Part shown: positions 45,228 through 56,483 of the stretch, piece after piece | Layout of the letters: each line of letters opens with the position of its first letter | Numbering within the stretch: the first letter of the stretch is position 1 | Assembly: GCA_963210315.1 (NCBI GenBank) | Contig: OY723311.1 | Coordinates: 868,001 to 932,000 of the forward strand | DNA: 64,000 bases | Direction of reading: 5' to 3' | Origin: Rhynchopus euleeides | Lineage: Eukaryota > Euglenozoa > Diplonemea > Diplonemida > Diplonemidae | Position numbers and translations under genes: made by a program | The notes under the pieces: model-generated | The model's input: only the letters and a program-made list of their open reading frames with translations | Told to the model about the DNA's origin: nothing | The model's database searches: none

Positions 45228-46807
45228 GCTCTTTGCCCCCCCCGGTTCGCACCGATCCTATGGGGCTTCCCTGCCTGCAGCCCTAGCGTCTGGCCTCCTC
45301 TGGGGGATGTGGGACCGAGCGGAAGGTTTGATTCTTTGTCGATGTGCATCTTATGGTTATACGCACATCTGCAGTTTGCAACCGGATATGTCGCATAAAC
45401 AACTGTGATGCGCACGCCTGTGTGCCCCCTCACACCAAAGAGTGAGGCGAAGATGTTCTTGCGAAGACTCTTTGGTATTGCAGCAACCCCACCTACAACG
45501 GGGGTGGTGTGGGGGTGGGGGGGGTGGGGATGAAGAAGCTCAGGCTGCACCAGAACCCGTGGGACAGCGCTGAGCGAACCCAGGCGGTGTGGGTGGGGTG
45601 GGTGGGGGGGGGGGTGCTGGCACATTTTTCGGGATTTGGCGCACAGACAATGCCTTATTCTTTTTTGCCGTGTAACACCTTGGCAAGAACACAGGAACCG
45701 CGAGGAAATACCTCCCTCTCTCTTATTCTATCTCAGTATGTTCTTCTCAGCCTGCTGGTCCGGTCTGGGCATGTCTTACAATCTAAGAACTGACAGTGCG
45801 CTCGCCAAAACAAAAAGCAACCCGGGCTGTGTGCCGATGTGGCGCAAAGCATGAAGGAGGAATGGAGGTCACAAAGCAAGCCACGCTATCCCTGCACCTC
45901 CTGTTCTCTGTGTGTTGCCTTGTCGGGCCCCTGAAAACCAGCGCAAAGAAATGCGTCCGAAAACAGGGCTGCCGGGACCCACCGACACGGCCTTAATCTG
46001 GCTTCCGACCATACCGGGTGCTGGGGCCAAGCTCTGTAATGGCTGTAGATGTCCTGGACACGATCCTGCCTCTAAACTGTGGGGGGGGATTGGAGGGTGG
46101 CGATCCCAGCCCAAGGCAGGTGATTGTACCAGGGTTCAGGGCGGCGTCATGTCTGCTTCGTGGCATCTTTCCCCCGAACAAACGAACCGAAGGGATAGTC
46201 GTCGCTGTGGAAACCCGGCTCTCTGGGGGGGGAAACAACAAGACACTCAATGAAAGAGGAAAGCCGTCAGATGGTGTATGGCAGCATGACGCGCCGTGCA
46301 CTGCAGGACAGATTGCCTCGCATGAAGCATGCCCACTTCATTCGGGCCGGATCTGGACATCGGCCCCAACACTTCCGAAGATGAGGAGAAATCTTGGCCC
46401 ACCCCTCCCACACGACACGGATGCCCTCTCTGGGCAACGAACGCTAGAGCTGTGCCCCCCGTTGTTGGGCGAAGCCTCAATCCACCCAGACCCCCCCCCC
46501 CCCCCCCCTGCGACTAGCCGTTTTCCCACTTCCAGAGGCGCTGCCCTTCCCTCTGTAGGGCTGTCCTCTCTAGGCGCCCCGTCTGAACGAACCCCCCGTC
46601 CTGTGAAAAGCGTGCCGGTGCCGGGTTTGGGTATTGTGCCATGCGGATCCCCGCAGCAGGTCTGTTGCCTCGCCCCCCCACCACCACCCCACACCACCCG
46701 ATCCGCCCCGCCCCGCCTATCCTTGTGCCTTACGCAGCCCTCTGGGGTGAGACGTGTCTGGTTGTTACGCGACAGCTGCTGACGGTGGTGAGTGTGGCAA
46801 GGAGACC
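45228..46807. other. Intergenic spacer, no gene seen
   Basis: Nicastrin 3' flank and mixed sequence with G-runs (45500-45615) and a C-run (46490-46509). No supported frame. Confidence 0.55.
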
Positions 46808-47468
46808 TTGCACCACCAGCGTAACTTTCATAGTTCCTCACACTGCCCTGCAAGGTGGGCTTTGAGGTCTCCATAGTGCGCGAGACAGGCAGCCACATCG
46901 CATGGGTTTTTGCATCTCCAGCACACTTGTATTGGAGGGGATTCGCACGATTTGCCAAAGGCACATGATGACACATTTATGTTTAGTGTAGTGCGCATCT
47001 GACACACACAGTGTGGTTGAGAACACAACATAAATTGGCTTGCTCTTTCTGATCGTCGTGCCGTGTAGGGGAGGCCTGCTGCCTGTGGGAAGAGGCAACA
47101 CGCAACAGGCGTTGCTGGTCTGCAGACATGCGTCAAGGTGCATCAGGCATGAGGGCAGCCCTGTTGATGCTGTATCTCTGTTCAAATGTCCCGAGAGAGC
47201 GGAGAGCGCTGTAGTCCCGCCAGCGTAACTTTCATAGTTCCTCACACTGCCCTGCAAGGTGGGCTTTGAGGTCTCCATAGTGCGCGAGACAGACAGCCAC
47301 ATCGCACGGTTTCTGCATCTCTGACACACTTGTATCGGAGACGATTCGCACGATTTGCCAAAGGCACATGATGACACATTTATGTTTAGTGTAGTGCGCA
47401 TCTGACACACACAGTGTGGTTGAGAACACAACATAAATTGGCTTGCTCTTTCTGATCGTCGTGCCGTG
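46808..47468. repeat. Repeat cluster 2: two copies of the ~235-bp unit with spacer
   Basis: Copies at about 46808-47060 and 47221-47468, separated by the same ~160-bp spacer as in 14093-14260, with only a few differences. The pair is a near-identical duplicate of the first two-thirds of cluster 1, over 30 kb away. As in cluster 1, it ends shortly before a gene (topoisomerase III, start 47677). The minus strand keeps the Cys/His-rich peptide pattern (CDVAVCLAHYGDLKAHLAGQ), with frames shifted between copies. Confidence 0.9.
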
Positions 47469-47569
47469 CCAAGTTTGGCCGTGCCATACCCACCCGTACA
47501 CTGCCGAGACCTTCCAGGACGAGGGCGACTCTCACTCTACCTGCATGAAACTTACACTTGCTCACTACA

Positions 47570-47600
47570 TTCCTACCACCACCCACCACCCCTTGCACAG
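47570..47600 (+). promoter_or_regulatory. Putative spliced-leader acceptor of topoisomerase III
   Basis: A CCA/CT-rich tract ends in TTGCACAG with AG at 47599-47600; further AGs follow at 47604 and 47650. All precede the chosen ATG at 47677. Confidence 0.45.
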
Positions 47601-47676
47601 CACAGGGACGAGGGCGGGCAGGGCCCTAGTGCCCAAGGCGGACTACACAGGCCTTCGCCAGAGGGCTTCTGCCGAG

Positions 47677-50600
47677 ATGCCCCCCTCCTCTGTGCCTGCG
47701 GGCGGGAAACACCCTGTGCGCAACCCGCTGTCCCTGGCGCGCCCAGGGGTGGTGAAGCCTGCACACCCGGTGCGCGTGCCGACGAAGAAGGCCTCGCCGG
47801 GTGTGAAGGCCATGGCTGTGCGCCTCAAGCAGCCAGCCAAGGCGCCAGTCGCTGCAGCAGCGAAGGCGGTGAAGGCAGCCAGGGCCCCGCCCCCTCCCCC
47901 GAAGAGTGGCGTCCCGCTGCTGCCGAACGGCCCCCATGCCCCTGCTGTGGTGAAGCAGGCCCCGGTGAAGATCCCCAGCACAGCGCCGCCGCTGCCGGCA
48001 GGCCCGCGCCCCATCGTGGTGCAGCAGCAGCAGCGACGGGATCTGCCGCCACCACCGCCGCCCCCTGTTCCGGCGAAAGCGCGTGCACCACCGCCACCAC
48101 CACCTGTTCCGGCAGCAACGCGTGCACCACCGCCACCGCCTTCTGTTCCGGCTGCAGCGCGTGCACCGCCACCGCCGCCTTCTGTTCCAGCCGCAACACG
48201 CGCACCACCGCCACCTCCTTCTGTTCCGGCTGCAGCGCGGGCACCGCCGCCACCTCCACCCGCCCCGGCAGCGGTGCAGCCACGGCCGCCACCACTGCCT
48301 GCTGGCGCCCCGCCGCCGCCGCCACCACAGCAGCGGCCACAGCAGCAACCGGCAGGCCCCGCCGCACCCTCCTTCGACGAGGTCCGCAACGGGGCCGGCA
48401 TCCAACGGAACCCACAGCAGCCCCTCGCCATCGTGGTGCCGCCGGAGCGCATCGGCGCCCCGAAGGGCCGCTCCCCCAGCACCACGGTGCTGATGGTGGC
48501 GGAGAAGCCGTCCGTCGCACAGAGCATCGCCTCCGCCCTGGCAGAGGGGCCCATACAGGTCCGCCGCAACGGCAAGGGCCTCTCCACCCACGAGTTCACC
48601 ATTGCACGCTTCCCGCCAACCGGACAGCAGGCTGTGGTGCGGGTCACAGGGGTCGTCGGTCATATCTTCTCGCTGGATTTTAAAGACGTGGGGCACCGCC
48701 TGCGCGACGAGGAGCTGTTCGACGCGGAGACGGAGCGGATCGCCACCGATCAGTCGAAGAACTGCGGCGTGGAGACCCACCTTAAGATGGAGGCACGCCA
48801 CTGCGAGCACATCGTGCTGTGGCTCGACTGCGACAGGGAGGGCGAGAACATCTGCTTCGAGGTGCTGGATGTCCTCGCCCCGACATGCCGCCGCTTCGCC
48901 GACCTCAGCCAGGTCTTCCGTGCAAAGTTCAGCGCCCTCACCCCTCCCGCCCTCCGCACCGCCTTCGGCTCCCTCGCCCGCCCCGACAGGCGCCTCTCCA
49001 ACGCCTCCGACTCCCGGAGAGAGCTGGACCTGAAGATCGGAGTCGCCTTCACCCGCTTCCTCTCGCGAAACCTCCGGACTGCCTCGCAGGAGAAGTGGAG
49101 CGATCCAGAACTCCGCACCATCAGCTATGGCCCCTGTCAGACGCCCTGCCTGGGGTTTTGCGTGAAGAGGCATGATGAAATTATGCAGCACCAGGCTGTT
49201 CTGCAGTTCAGCCTTGCTGTGGTGGCGCGCCATGCCCAGGCAGGGGAGCTCCGCCTCAACTGGACCCGCAACGGGCGTGGCCTGCAGGCGGAGGCGGAGC
49301 AGGCCGCACAGGTCATCCGGGGTGCCGCAGCTGCGTGGTGCGTCTCTGCGGATCATGAGGAGAAGCATCGAGCACCTCCCCCAGGGCTGAACACGGTGCA
49401 GATGCTGAAAACCGCTTCCTCCAACCTGCGCATGTCACCCCAGGCAGCGATGAGTGCTGCGGAGAGGCTCTATCAGGCGGGGTTTCTCTCCTACCCCCGG
49501 ACAGAAAGCACGCGTTATCCCGAGACGTTTGACCCGACCCCGATTGTGCAGCAGGTTGCGCAGCACGCCACGCTGGGCATCCTGGCGAGTGCCGTGCTGC
49601 AGCACCACCGAGGCTTGGTGCGCCCTCCACGCGAAGGGGTTGATCTGGGAGACCACCCGCCCATCACGCCGATGCGCAGTGCGGAGCAGGGTGCCCTCGC
49701 GCCTCAGGAGTGGGCGCTGTATGAGATGGTGTGCCGGCACTTCCTTGGGTCCCTCGGGGCGCCTATGCGGTACAGCTATTCGCGGTACCGCTTCCGGTGC
49801 CACGAGGGGCATCCGGTGGAGCTGGGGACGTCGAGGTTCAATGTGTTGGAGCCGGGGTTCACCGAGGCGATGCCCTGGATGCGGAGGCACATGGCACGCT
49901 CCTACGGGGAAGGGGAGCAGGCGGACCTCCCCATCCAAGTGGGGGCGACCCTCCAGGTGGTGCGGTGCGACGTGCGGTCGGAGCTGTCGCAGCCCCCGGC
50001 GTACCTCACGGAGTCTGAGCTGATTGCGGAGATGGACAAGCATGGGGTTGGGACCGACTCCTCTATCCCGCAGCATGTCGGCAACATCTGCACCCGAGGA
50101 TATGTGATGGTCTGCGGTGACAAGCATGGCAACGGGCGTGCCTTTGGGAGAGGCCTGCAGCACAACACGCAGGGGCTTGCGGACAAAGGAGAGGGAAGAT
50201 ATGTGGTGCCGACGGAGCTGGGCGTGGCGCTGATCCACGGGTTCCGCCAGATCGACAAGGAGCTGGTGACGCCTGAGGTGCGGGCGCACATCGAGGAGGA
50301 GGTGGGGCACATTGCGGACGGGAGGGCCCGCCCGGAGAGTGTCGTTTCAGAGAACCTGCGGCTTTTCCTGAGAAAGTTTGACCACTTCCGCAGCCAGCTG
50401 CAGCGCATCGCCCCCATGTTCTCTGCTGTGTCAGGGCACCAGGAGGACAGGCCGGTGTGCAGCTATCCAAAACCTTTTCTGGATGCATACTACGCAAGCC
50501 TCGCAGCTGCCCCAAAGGCTGCACCACAGCAGCCCACCCTTGCGTTCGGCGGAGGTGGTGTGTCGAAGGGTGGAGGCAAGGCGGGTGGTGGCCGTGGTGC

Positions 50601-50913
50601 CCCTGCAAACGGCGTGGCCTACCCAGGCAAAGGAGGGCCCGGGAAGGGGAAGGACGGCGGAGGGTTCGGCAAGGGCGGGGGAAAGCCGCCGGGGGGTGGC
50701 GCGAAGGGCGTGGGAGGGAAGAAGGGTGCGGCCCAGCTGGGGGTGGTGTCTGCGGCGTACCACCCGTATGCGGGGCGCGGCAGGGGCGATGCCGGCGGTG
50801 GCAAAGGCGACAAGGGGTTCAAAGGCGGAAAAGGCGACAAAGGTGGCAAAAGCGACAAGGGCGGCAAGGGCCTGTCGAAGGGGCTCAAGGGCGGCAAAGC
50901 ACAGCCATGGTAA
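47677..50913 (+). CDS. TOP3B: DNA/RNA topoisomerase III (beta-like, type IA)
   Basis: 1078 residues. Type IA topoisomerases pass one strand through a transient break in another; the beta form also acts on RNA in animals. Residues 1-~265 are low-complexity, with five or more repeats of APPPPPSVPAATR-type polyproline, like a formin FH1 region. The Toprim domain starts TTVLMVAEKPSVAQSIASAL (~268) and includes IVLWLDCDREGENICFEVLD (~378), the metal-binding DxD and Glu motif. The region DPELRTISYGPCQTPCLGFC is typical of Top3-beta. The active-site motif FLSYPRTESTRYP places the catalytic Tyr at about 606. LTESELIAEMDKHGVGTDSS is the conserved late motif. The last ~120 residues are Gly/Lys-rich (GGKGDKGFKGGKGDKGG), resembling RGG-type RNA-binding tails. 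The upstream frame to 47443 runs into the repeat and is not taken as coding. Confidence 0.94.
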   Translation: MPPSSVPAGGKHPVRNPLSLARPGVVKPAHPVRVPTKKASPGVKAMAVRLKQPAKAPVAAAAKAVKAARAPPPPPKSGVPLLPNGPHAPAVVKQAPVKIPSTAPPLPAGPRPIVVQQQQRRDLPPPPPPPVPAKARAPPPPPPVPAATRAPPPPPSVPAAARAPPPPPSVPAATRAPPPPPSVPAAARAPPPPPPAPAAVQPRPPPLPAGAPPPPPPQQRPQQQPAGPAAPSFDEVRNGAGIQRNPQQPLAIVVPPERIGAPKGRSPSTTVLMVAEKPSVAQSIASALAEGPIQVRRNGKGLSTHEFTIARFPPTGQQAVVRVTGVVGHIFSLDFKDVGHRLRDEELFDAETERIATDQSKNCGVETHLKMEARHCEHIVLWLDCDREGENICFEVLDVLAPTCRRFADLSQVFRAKFSALTPPALRTAFGSLARPDRRLSNASDSRRELDLKIGVAFTRFLSRNLRTASQEKWSDPELRTISYGPCQTPCLGFCVKRHDEIMQHQAVLQFSLAVVARHAQAGELRLNWTRNGRGLQAEAEQAAQVIRGAAAAWCVSADHEEKHRAPPPGLNTVQMLKTASSNLRMSPQAAMSAAERLYQAGFLSYPRTESTRYPETFDPTPIVQQVAQHATLGILASAVLQHHRGLVRPPREGVDLGDHPPITPMRSAEQGALAPQEWALYEMVCRHFLGSLGAPMRYSYSRYRFRCHEGHPVELGTSRFNVLEPGFTEAMPWMRRHMARSYGEGEQADLPIQVGATLQVVRCDVRSELSQPPAYLTESELIAEMDKHGVGTDSSIPQHVGNICTRGYVMVCGDKHGNGRAFGRGLQHNTQGLADKGEGRYVVPTELGVALIHGFRQIDKELVTPEVRAHIEEEVGHIADGRARPESVVSENLRLFLRKFDHFRSQLQRIAPMFSAVSGHQEDRPVCSYPKPFLDAYYASLAAAPKAAPQQPTLAFGGGGVSKGGGKAGGGRGAPANGVAYPGKGGPGKGKDGGGFGKGGGKPPGGGAKGVGGKKGAAQLGVVSAAYHPYAGRGRGDAGGGKGDKGFKGGKGDKGGKSDKGGKGLSKGLKGGKAQPW

Positions 50914-51049
50914 AAACCGCCCAGAAGAAATTCGGGGGAGTCTCCCTTCTCCACTCCCCTCCCCCTTTTCACACGTAGAAACGGCGCGAGCTACACACAG
51001 GATGGCGTGATGTCCCGACCCCCTCCCCTCCCCGCCCCCCCCCCCCCCC
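50914..51049. other. Short spacer ending in a C-run
   Basis: Topoisomerase 3' flank; the C-run at 51035-51049 is the left target flank of element B. Confidence 0.5.
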
Positions 51050-52193
51050 TAGGGACCGTCTTAAGGTACCGAAATCCGTCAACTTTACGACATTTTTCGA
51101 CATAGGCAATTTTCGACCAGAAACCCCCCAAAAATGCTGAAAAAGTGGCCAGACCACCCCAAAAACCGCCCCTGGGTGTGGGACACCCACTTTGGTGCCC
51201 CGGAACGCGGCTGAAACGCTGTGTTGAAAAAAGTGTCATGGTTTGGTACCGAACCCCTCCCCGGGTGAGTCTCCCGAGCACCCTGTCACCTGCGGCATCA
51301 ACATCCCCCGTCATGTAACACGTTCTGCCGCCTCTGATGAGACATCTGAGTACTATCGGGCCAAAAAAAATGGCATTTCAGCGAGTGTTCTGTCAGGTTT
51401 CTGCCGACATCCTCAACAAAGACCGGGTGTGTCTGCGAATGCAAGGGCGTCGCTCGGGAGGCGTTGTTATGTGCCCTCCCTGAGGTGTCAGATGCATCGG
51501 GGACTTCATCAGGGGTAACGGCGACAGCGAAGTGGGTGTGGTGTATAACCTGTGTCACCCCGGCTCCACGGCACTGCAGTGGCACTTCTCAGTGGCGATG
51601 ATCCCCGTCCTCTGCACCATCACCCCCACTCACGAGCTCTTCATTACAGCACTGCAGAGCTAAAAGAGATGCCGGACGACGGTCAGAATGCTGGGGAACT
51701 CAGCCGCAGATGGAAAGGAGAGGCTGGAGACGGTGCGCGAGTGGATTTTGGGGCTGGCGTCTTTGGGAAATATGCCGGTGTGGGTTCCAAAGCCTTATTC
51801 GGTGTGCAAACCGACAGTCGCAGTGGTCGGTGTACGCTGCAGCAAGTGTTATCAGGAAATGCTGGCGAGAAGACGCTCCTTCCCAAGCTTGTCACACGCA
51901 TTTGCTCCCAAATTGAACCGAAGGCATCAGTGCCCACCCAAGACAAGAAAAGGCGGAATGTTGCGGGCAAGTTGGGCGGGACGGGCTCGGAAGGGTGGTT
52001 CAAATGAGGGGGCCGGAACCAAACCATGACACTTTTTTGAGCATGGTCACGGATTGGCTCAGAAGTGGCCAAATACCCCCAAAAACCACCCAGACCGCCC
52101 CCAAATACTCCCAGGGGTCGGGGTTTCAGGTTTACTGCCATTTTGTGCGTGTTCCTCGCCTATGTGAAAAATCCCGTAAAGTTCCCCCCTTAA

Positions 52194-53377
52194 CCCTTTG
52201 GTACCTAACGACACACATGTGTGTCGAAAAGTCCAATTTTTTTCGCACTGGGCAACCAGAAGCGTTCTACTACGAATTTTTGACCGATTTTTTTTATGGT
52301 GAACTCAGATGTCGCAGAACGTTGCAAAGAAGCAAGAGAAAATTTACGACGCGGTCTCCCGACTAGGTGGTTGCAAGGAGGAAAAATGCGATTTTTCGGA
52401 AAATCCTGAAAATCGCGTTTTTTCGGATTTGGGGGTCCATTTTCTGTATGGACAGTAATGGGGACTGTACTCCACCTTTTTCCTCGATTTTTTTTATGGT
52501 GAATTGTTTTTGCCTCGAAAAAGCGCGTTTTCGCCATGTTTCGAAAATCCGGGGGAGTGCAAAAAACTAGGCTGCGTAACACAGCCTGGAGAGGGTGGCC
52601 CAATTTGCAGGCACCGGGCCCCCTCTCCAAAAAAAAAGGAGAGGGTGGCCCAATTTACATAAGTCGCCCCACTATCGCCAGGAAAAAAAAATCGGAAAAA
52701 AATTATTCTCGGAAACGGCCAGAGCAGCGCGTTTCACGACAGCAATTTTTTTTGAAAAAAGTCCAAAATTGATTTTTTTTCCCGCCGAGAAAAAATTGCG
52801 AGTCCACCTATTTCCAGGTTTTTGGTGGTTTTTGGCCACCCGGGAGACCTGCGTCTGTGGCCACAGAAATGGCCTCGAAACACCCCCAGACACCCAAAAA
52901 ACGTGTTTCTGGAAAGATATGCCCCAAAACTGCCCGAAAGTCACATCTGGGTCTGGTGACCCGACCCCACAGACCCTGTACTTTTCACCTTTTTCACCGG
53001 AATATTGGGTCAGCAGGCAAAAGTCGATTTTTTTGGGATTTCTCAGAAACTCTGGGCATCGTGGATTGCTCTGTCCTCGTTCTGCCCGAAAAACGCATTT
53101 TTCTGACATTTTTCTCAGATCTGGGGGTCTGGTTCGGATATGTGGTTGGGTCCCAAACCGGCGAAAAATATTTTGGGTGGTCATTGTGAGTGGCCTGCCG
53201 TGAAAAAAATATATTTTTTTCTCAAAAAAAAGTTGATTCTCGGATCGTTCTGAAACAACGCAGTTCACCATAAAAAGAAATTCTGGTTTTGGTGGAGTAG
53301 AAAAATCCTTACTGGGGAAGGTGGCCAAAATCCCGGATTTTGGTGAATTAAGTCGCCCCCCCACCGGGCTGTAAGGG
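52194..53377 (+). mobile_element. TTAA element M1 (1184 bp, piggyBac-like, non-autonomous)
   Basis: Flanked by TTAA on both sides (52190-52193 and 53378-53381), with termini CCCTTTGG...GTAAGGG. An 18-bp perfect palindrome lies just inside the left end (52209-52226). The body is AT-rich and aligns along nearly its whole length with M2 and M3, including TGGCCACAGAAATGGCCTCG and CTCGTTCTGCCCGAAAAACG. TTAA duplications and CCC-starting ends are hallmarks of the piggyBac superfamily. No transposase frame is visible. Confidence 0.82.
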
Positions 53378-53381
53378 TTAA

Positions 53382-56300
53382 CCCTTTAGTTACCAACCAC
53401 ACACATGTGTGTGGGTAATTCAGTTTTTTTTGGCCACTGGCGTTCAGGTACTTTCTACTAGGAATTTTTCACCGATTTTTTTTATGGTGAACTCGGATGT
53501 CGCAGTTCTTTCCACGAACAACCGAGACAAAAATTGGGCCACCGAAGGGCATATGTTTGTTGCGAGTGCGAAAATCAGGAAAAATCGAGAATTTCCGAAA
53601 ATTGGGGTTTTTCCGGTTTTGGGGCACTTTTGGTTCATTGGTGAGTAAAGTACCTTCCACTAAGAATTTTTCAAGATTTTTTTTATCGAATAATGTTCCG
53701 AACTCAACGCGTCGTAATCTCGCAAATAACGCACCTTTTTCCGGGGAAAAATGCAGTCCCCTGTGAAAGAACATTTCCGGCGATACCCGCCCAGCACTTC
53801 AAATTGCGGGGGCCCGAGAAAAAAAATTTTCGAGAAAAAAATGTTCTCGGAAACGGCTGGAACAGCGCGTTTCACGACAGCAAAAAATCTGAAAACATAC
53901 ATCGGGCGTTATTGCGTTACCAGTAACGGTAATACCGTTATTTTTTCGGTAAAATAACTTACCGTTAATAACGTTCCAGAACGGCCGAATAACGTTATCC
54001 GAAAATCGGTAACGTTATTTTTCCGCGTTATACCGTTATCGATAACGGTAATACCGTTATTACCGTTATCAGGAACGGTAATAACGTTATCGGTAACGTT
54101 ATTACCGTTATTACCGGTAATACCGCGTTATTTTCGGTATTTTTGGGCAACTTCTATAGGGGGACCCTTTTCGAATTTTTTTTTCGGGGTGGCCAGAATG
54201 GGCTGTTTTAGGCTATTTGAGGCCATTTTCGAGCAAATTTTTGGGTTTAGAGCCACGCAAAGGGTCTAAAATGGGCATGCCAATCTCAAAAAATGCTCAA
54301 AATTCCGAGAGATTTCAGATTTTTCGAATTTTTTGACCGAGAAAATTCTGACCCCAAAATGTGGTCCTTGTGGTCTGGAACTGTCCGTTGTCGAAGGAAT
54401 TGGTGAAAAAATCGTGATTTTTGGCCTCTGGATCACCCATGCCGTCCCAAAAATCAAGCAAAAGAGGTTTGGTAGGTGCATTTTTGGGTGAACATGAGCC
54501 ATTGTGCCAACCTGCTTGATTTCACCCGAAAATTGGAATCCGTTGAATATGGTTTCTGATGAAAATGTGAAAATTTTCGACCTTCTTCGCAGTTTTTGCC
54601 ACTTCCTTGCCCCATCTTTCCCACCCAAAATCGAAGTACCGTGAATGGTGTTGTTGAAAGGTCCAAATTGCGTTGGTTGTGCGTAGTTCTGCCGAAATCG
54701 TGCACACGTTGTGCATAGTGCATGTGTAACGCCATTTGCGACCAAAATGTAAATTTCCTGCACCCGAGCGTTGACGCTTCCACACACCCTTACAAACCCA
54801 CTTGCCTGATGAAGGGGGTGGTGTGTAGAGCACGTTTGGCAGGGCTGAATGACACTTTCCGCGCGAAGGTCGTGTGCGTAATTAAAAAACGGTCCGAGGG
54901 CCGGAGGCCTGAGGCCTTTTTTTACCTGCACGAGGGTGCAATTGAGGCCGATACGGGGTGCAGATGATGGTTTCTTGCACAACCCAGTCATGTTTTGCAC
55001 ATCACGACGAACTCGGAAATTCCTCATATTTGCACTCCAGGTCTCATATTTGCACTGGTGCAAATATGGGACCTGGAGTGCGTGCAAATAATGACTGGGG
55101 GGTGCAAGAAAGTTCAAATTGCGTAGTTCCTGCGTACTTCGTGCGTAGCCCGAGCGTACTTTGGGTAGTTCGTGCGTATATTGTGCGAAGCGTCTTTGAC
55201 AGCACCAGTAACGGACTTTTGGAACGTAACTATTTTAGAACGGACCGGGAAAAAATGGGCACGTCGCTACTTCGCGCTACTTCGTCGCTCGTAACGAGTA
55301 AAAATATCAGGTGGTGTATACACCGCCAATGTGAGGTGTGCGGGTGTATTCCTGAAGGATTCACTTCTGCGTCCACACTGAGTGATTTTGGAGTGATTTT
55401 CACTCCAAATTTCACTCCAGGAACATTGGATGCTGCAAGGTTGCAGGGGTTTCTGCAGTATTTGCCTTGAAAAAGCCAAAAAACATGATTTTTTCACGAA
55501 ACTCGACATGTCCGTGCGTTATTATCCAAAAAATGGTCCCAGGGGGGTATTCTGGAGCCATCTCCACCAAAAACTACACCATCCGCCCGCAAAATTGTCC
55601 GAATAACGCAAGTTTTCATGAAAATAACGGAAAAATAACGCGTTATTTTAGGAGAAAACGTTTTCCAATTTTTTGACATCACGGAGTGGCCCCCTGGAGT
55701 GATATTTTACCCAAGAAAATTCTTTTAGGGGGGGTAGGGACCCGAGTTTCGGGTCAGATTCACCGGGAAATGCTGCCTTTTTTGGGGTCAAAAAATAACG
55801 CAAAAATAACGTTATTACCGTTACTGGTAACGGAATAACGCCCAATGTATGCTGAAAAAAATCCAAATTTGAAAAATTTTCCGGCCGAAACCAATTTTCG
55901 GACCCACCTATTTTTCGGTTTTTGGTGGTTTCTGGCCACCCGAGGGTCCTGCACCTGTGGCCACAGAAATGGCCTCGAAACACCCCCAAGCCCCCTAAAA
56001 ACGCATTTCTGGAAGGATACGTCCCAAAACTGCCCGAAAGGTGCGTCTGAGTCTGGTGACCTGACCCCACAAACCCTGTATTTTTCGCCTTTTTGACCAA
56101 AAAATTGGGTCGGCAGGCAAAATTCGGATTTTTTTGAATTTTTCACCAAGTCTCGGCATCGTGGAATGCAATGTCCTCGTTCTGCCCGAAAAACGCATTT
56201 TTCGGATTTTTTCCCCGAATCTGGGGGTCTGGTTTGGAAATGTGGTTGGGCTCCAAAATCGAACAAAAATATTTTGGGTGGTCATTGGGAGTCGCCTCCC

Positions 56301-56480
56301 GTGGGGGAAAAAATATTTTTTTCTCAAAAAAAAGTTGATTCTCGGACTGTTCTGAAACAACGCATTTCACCATGAAAAGAAATTCCGATTTTGGTGGAGT
56401 AGAAAATTCCTTACTGGGGAAGGTGGCCAAAATCTCGATTTTTTGGCATTTTAAATCGTACCCCCCTGGTCTCTAAAGGG
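53382..56480 (+). mobile_element. TTAA element M2 (1136 bp, split by a 1956-bp insertion)
   Basis: Starts CCCTTTAG after TTAA 53378-53381 and ends CTAAAGGG before TTA at 56481. An 18-bp palindrome lies at 53397-53414. It is interrupted at 53896 by another element. Removing the insertion and one copy of its 7-bp target duplication leaves 1136 bp, exactly the length of M3, to which it is closely similar in inverted orientation. Confidence 0.86.
53896..55851. mobile_element. Nested TIR element in M2 (1956 bp, 7-bp target duplication)
   Basis: Terminal inverted repeats read CATACATYGGGCGTTATTNC at both ends and continue as GTTACCAGTAACGGTAATA. The flanking 7-bp direct repeat CTGAAAA lies at 53889-53895 and 55852-55858. 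M3 gives the empty site (AATCTGAAAAAAGTCC). The left end is followed by stacked GTTATTACCG-type palindromes (to ~54130). A further inverted repeat around TGCACTCCAGGTC lies at 55025-55095. Only an unrecognised 283-codon minus-strand frame occurs inside. The superfamily is not assigned; 7-8 bp duplications are unlike TA- or TTAA-type elements. Confidence 0.85.
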
Positions 56481-56483
56481 TTA

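Noticed and set aside
47443..47676. N-terminal extension of topoisomerase III starting MLFLIVVPC
   Set aside because: It starts in the repeat copy and passes the acceptor candidates at 47600-47650; it has no topoisomerase similarity.
54266..55117. 283-codon minus-strand frame inside the 1956-bp nested element
   Set aside because: Open, but AT-rich, rich in Phe/Lys/Ile runs and with no transposase motif that I can see. Not strong enough to call a gene; listed for profile search in the findings.
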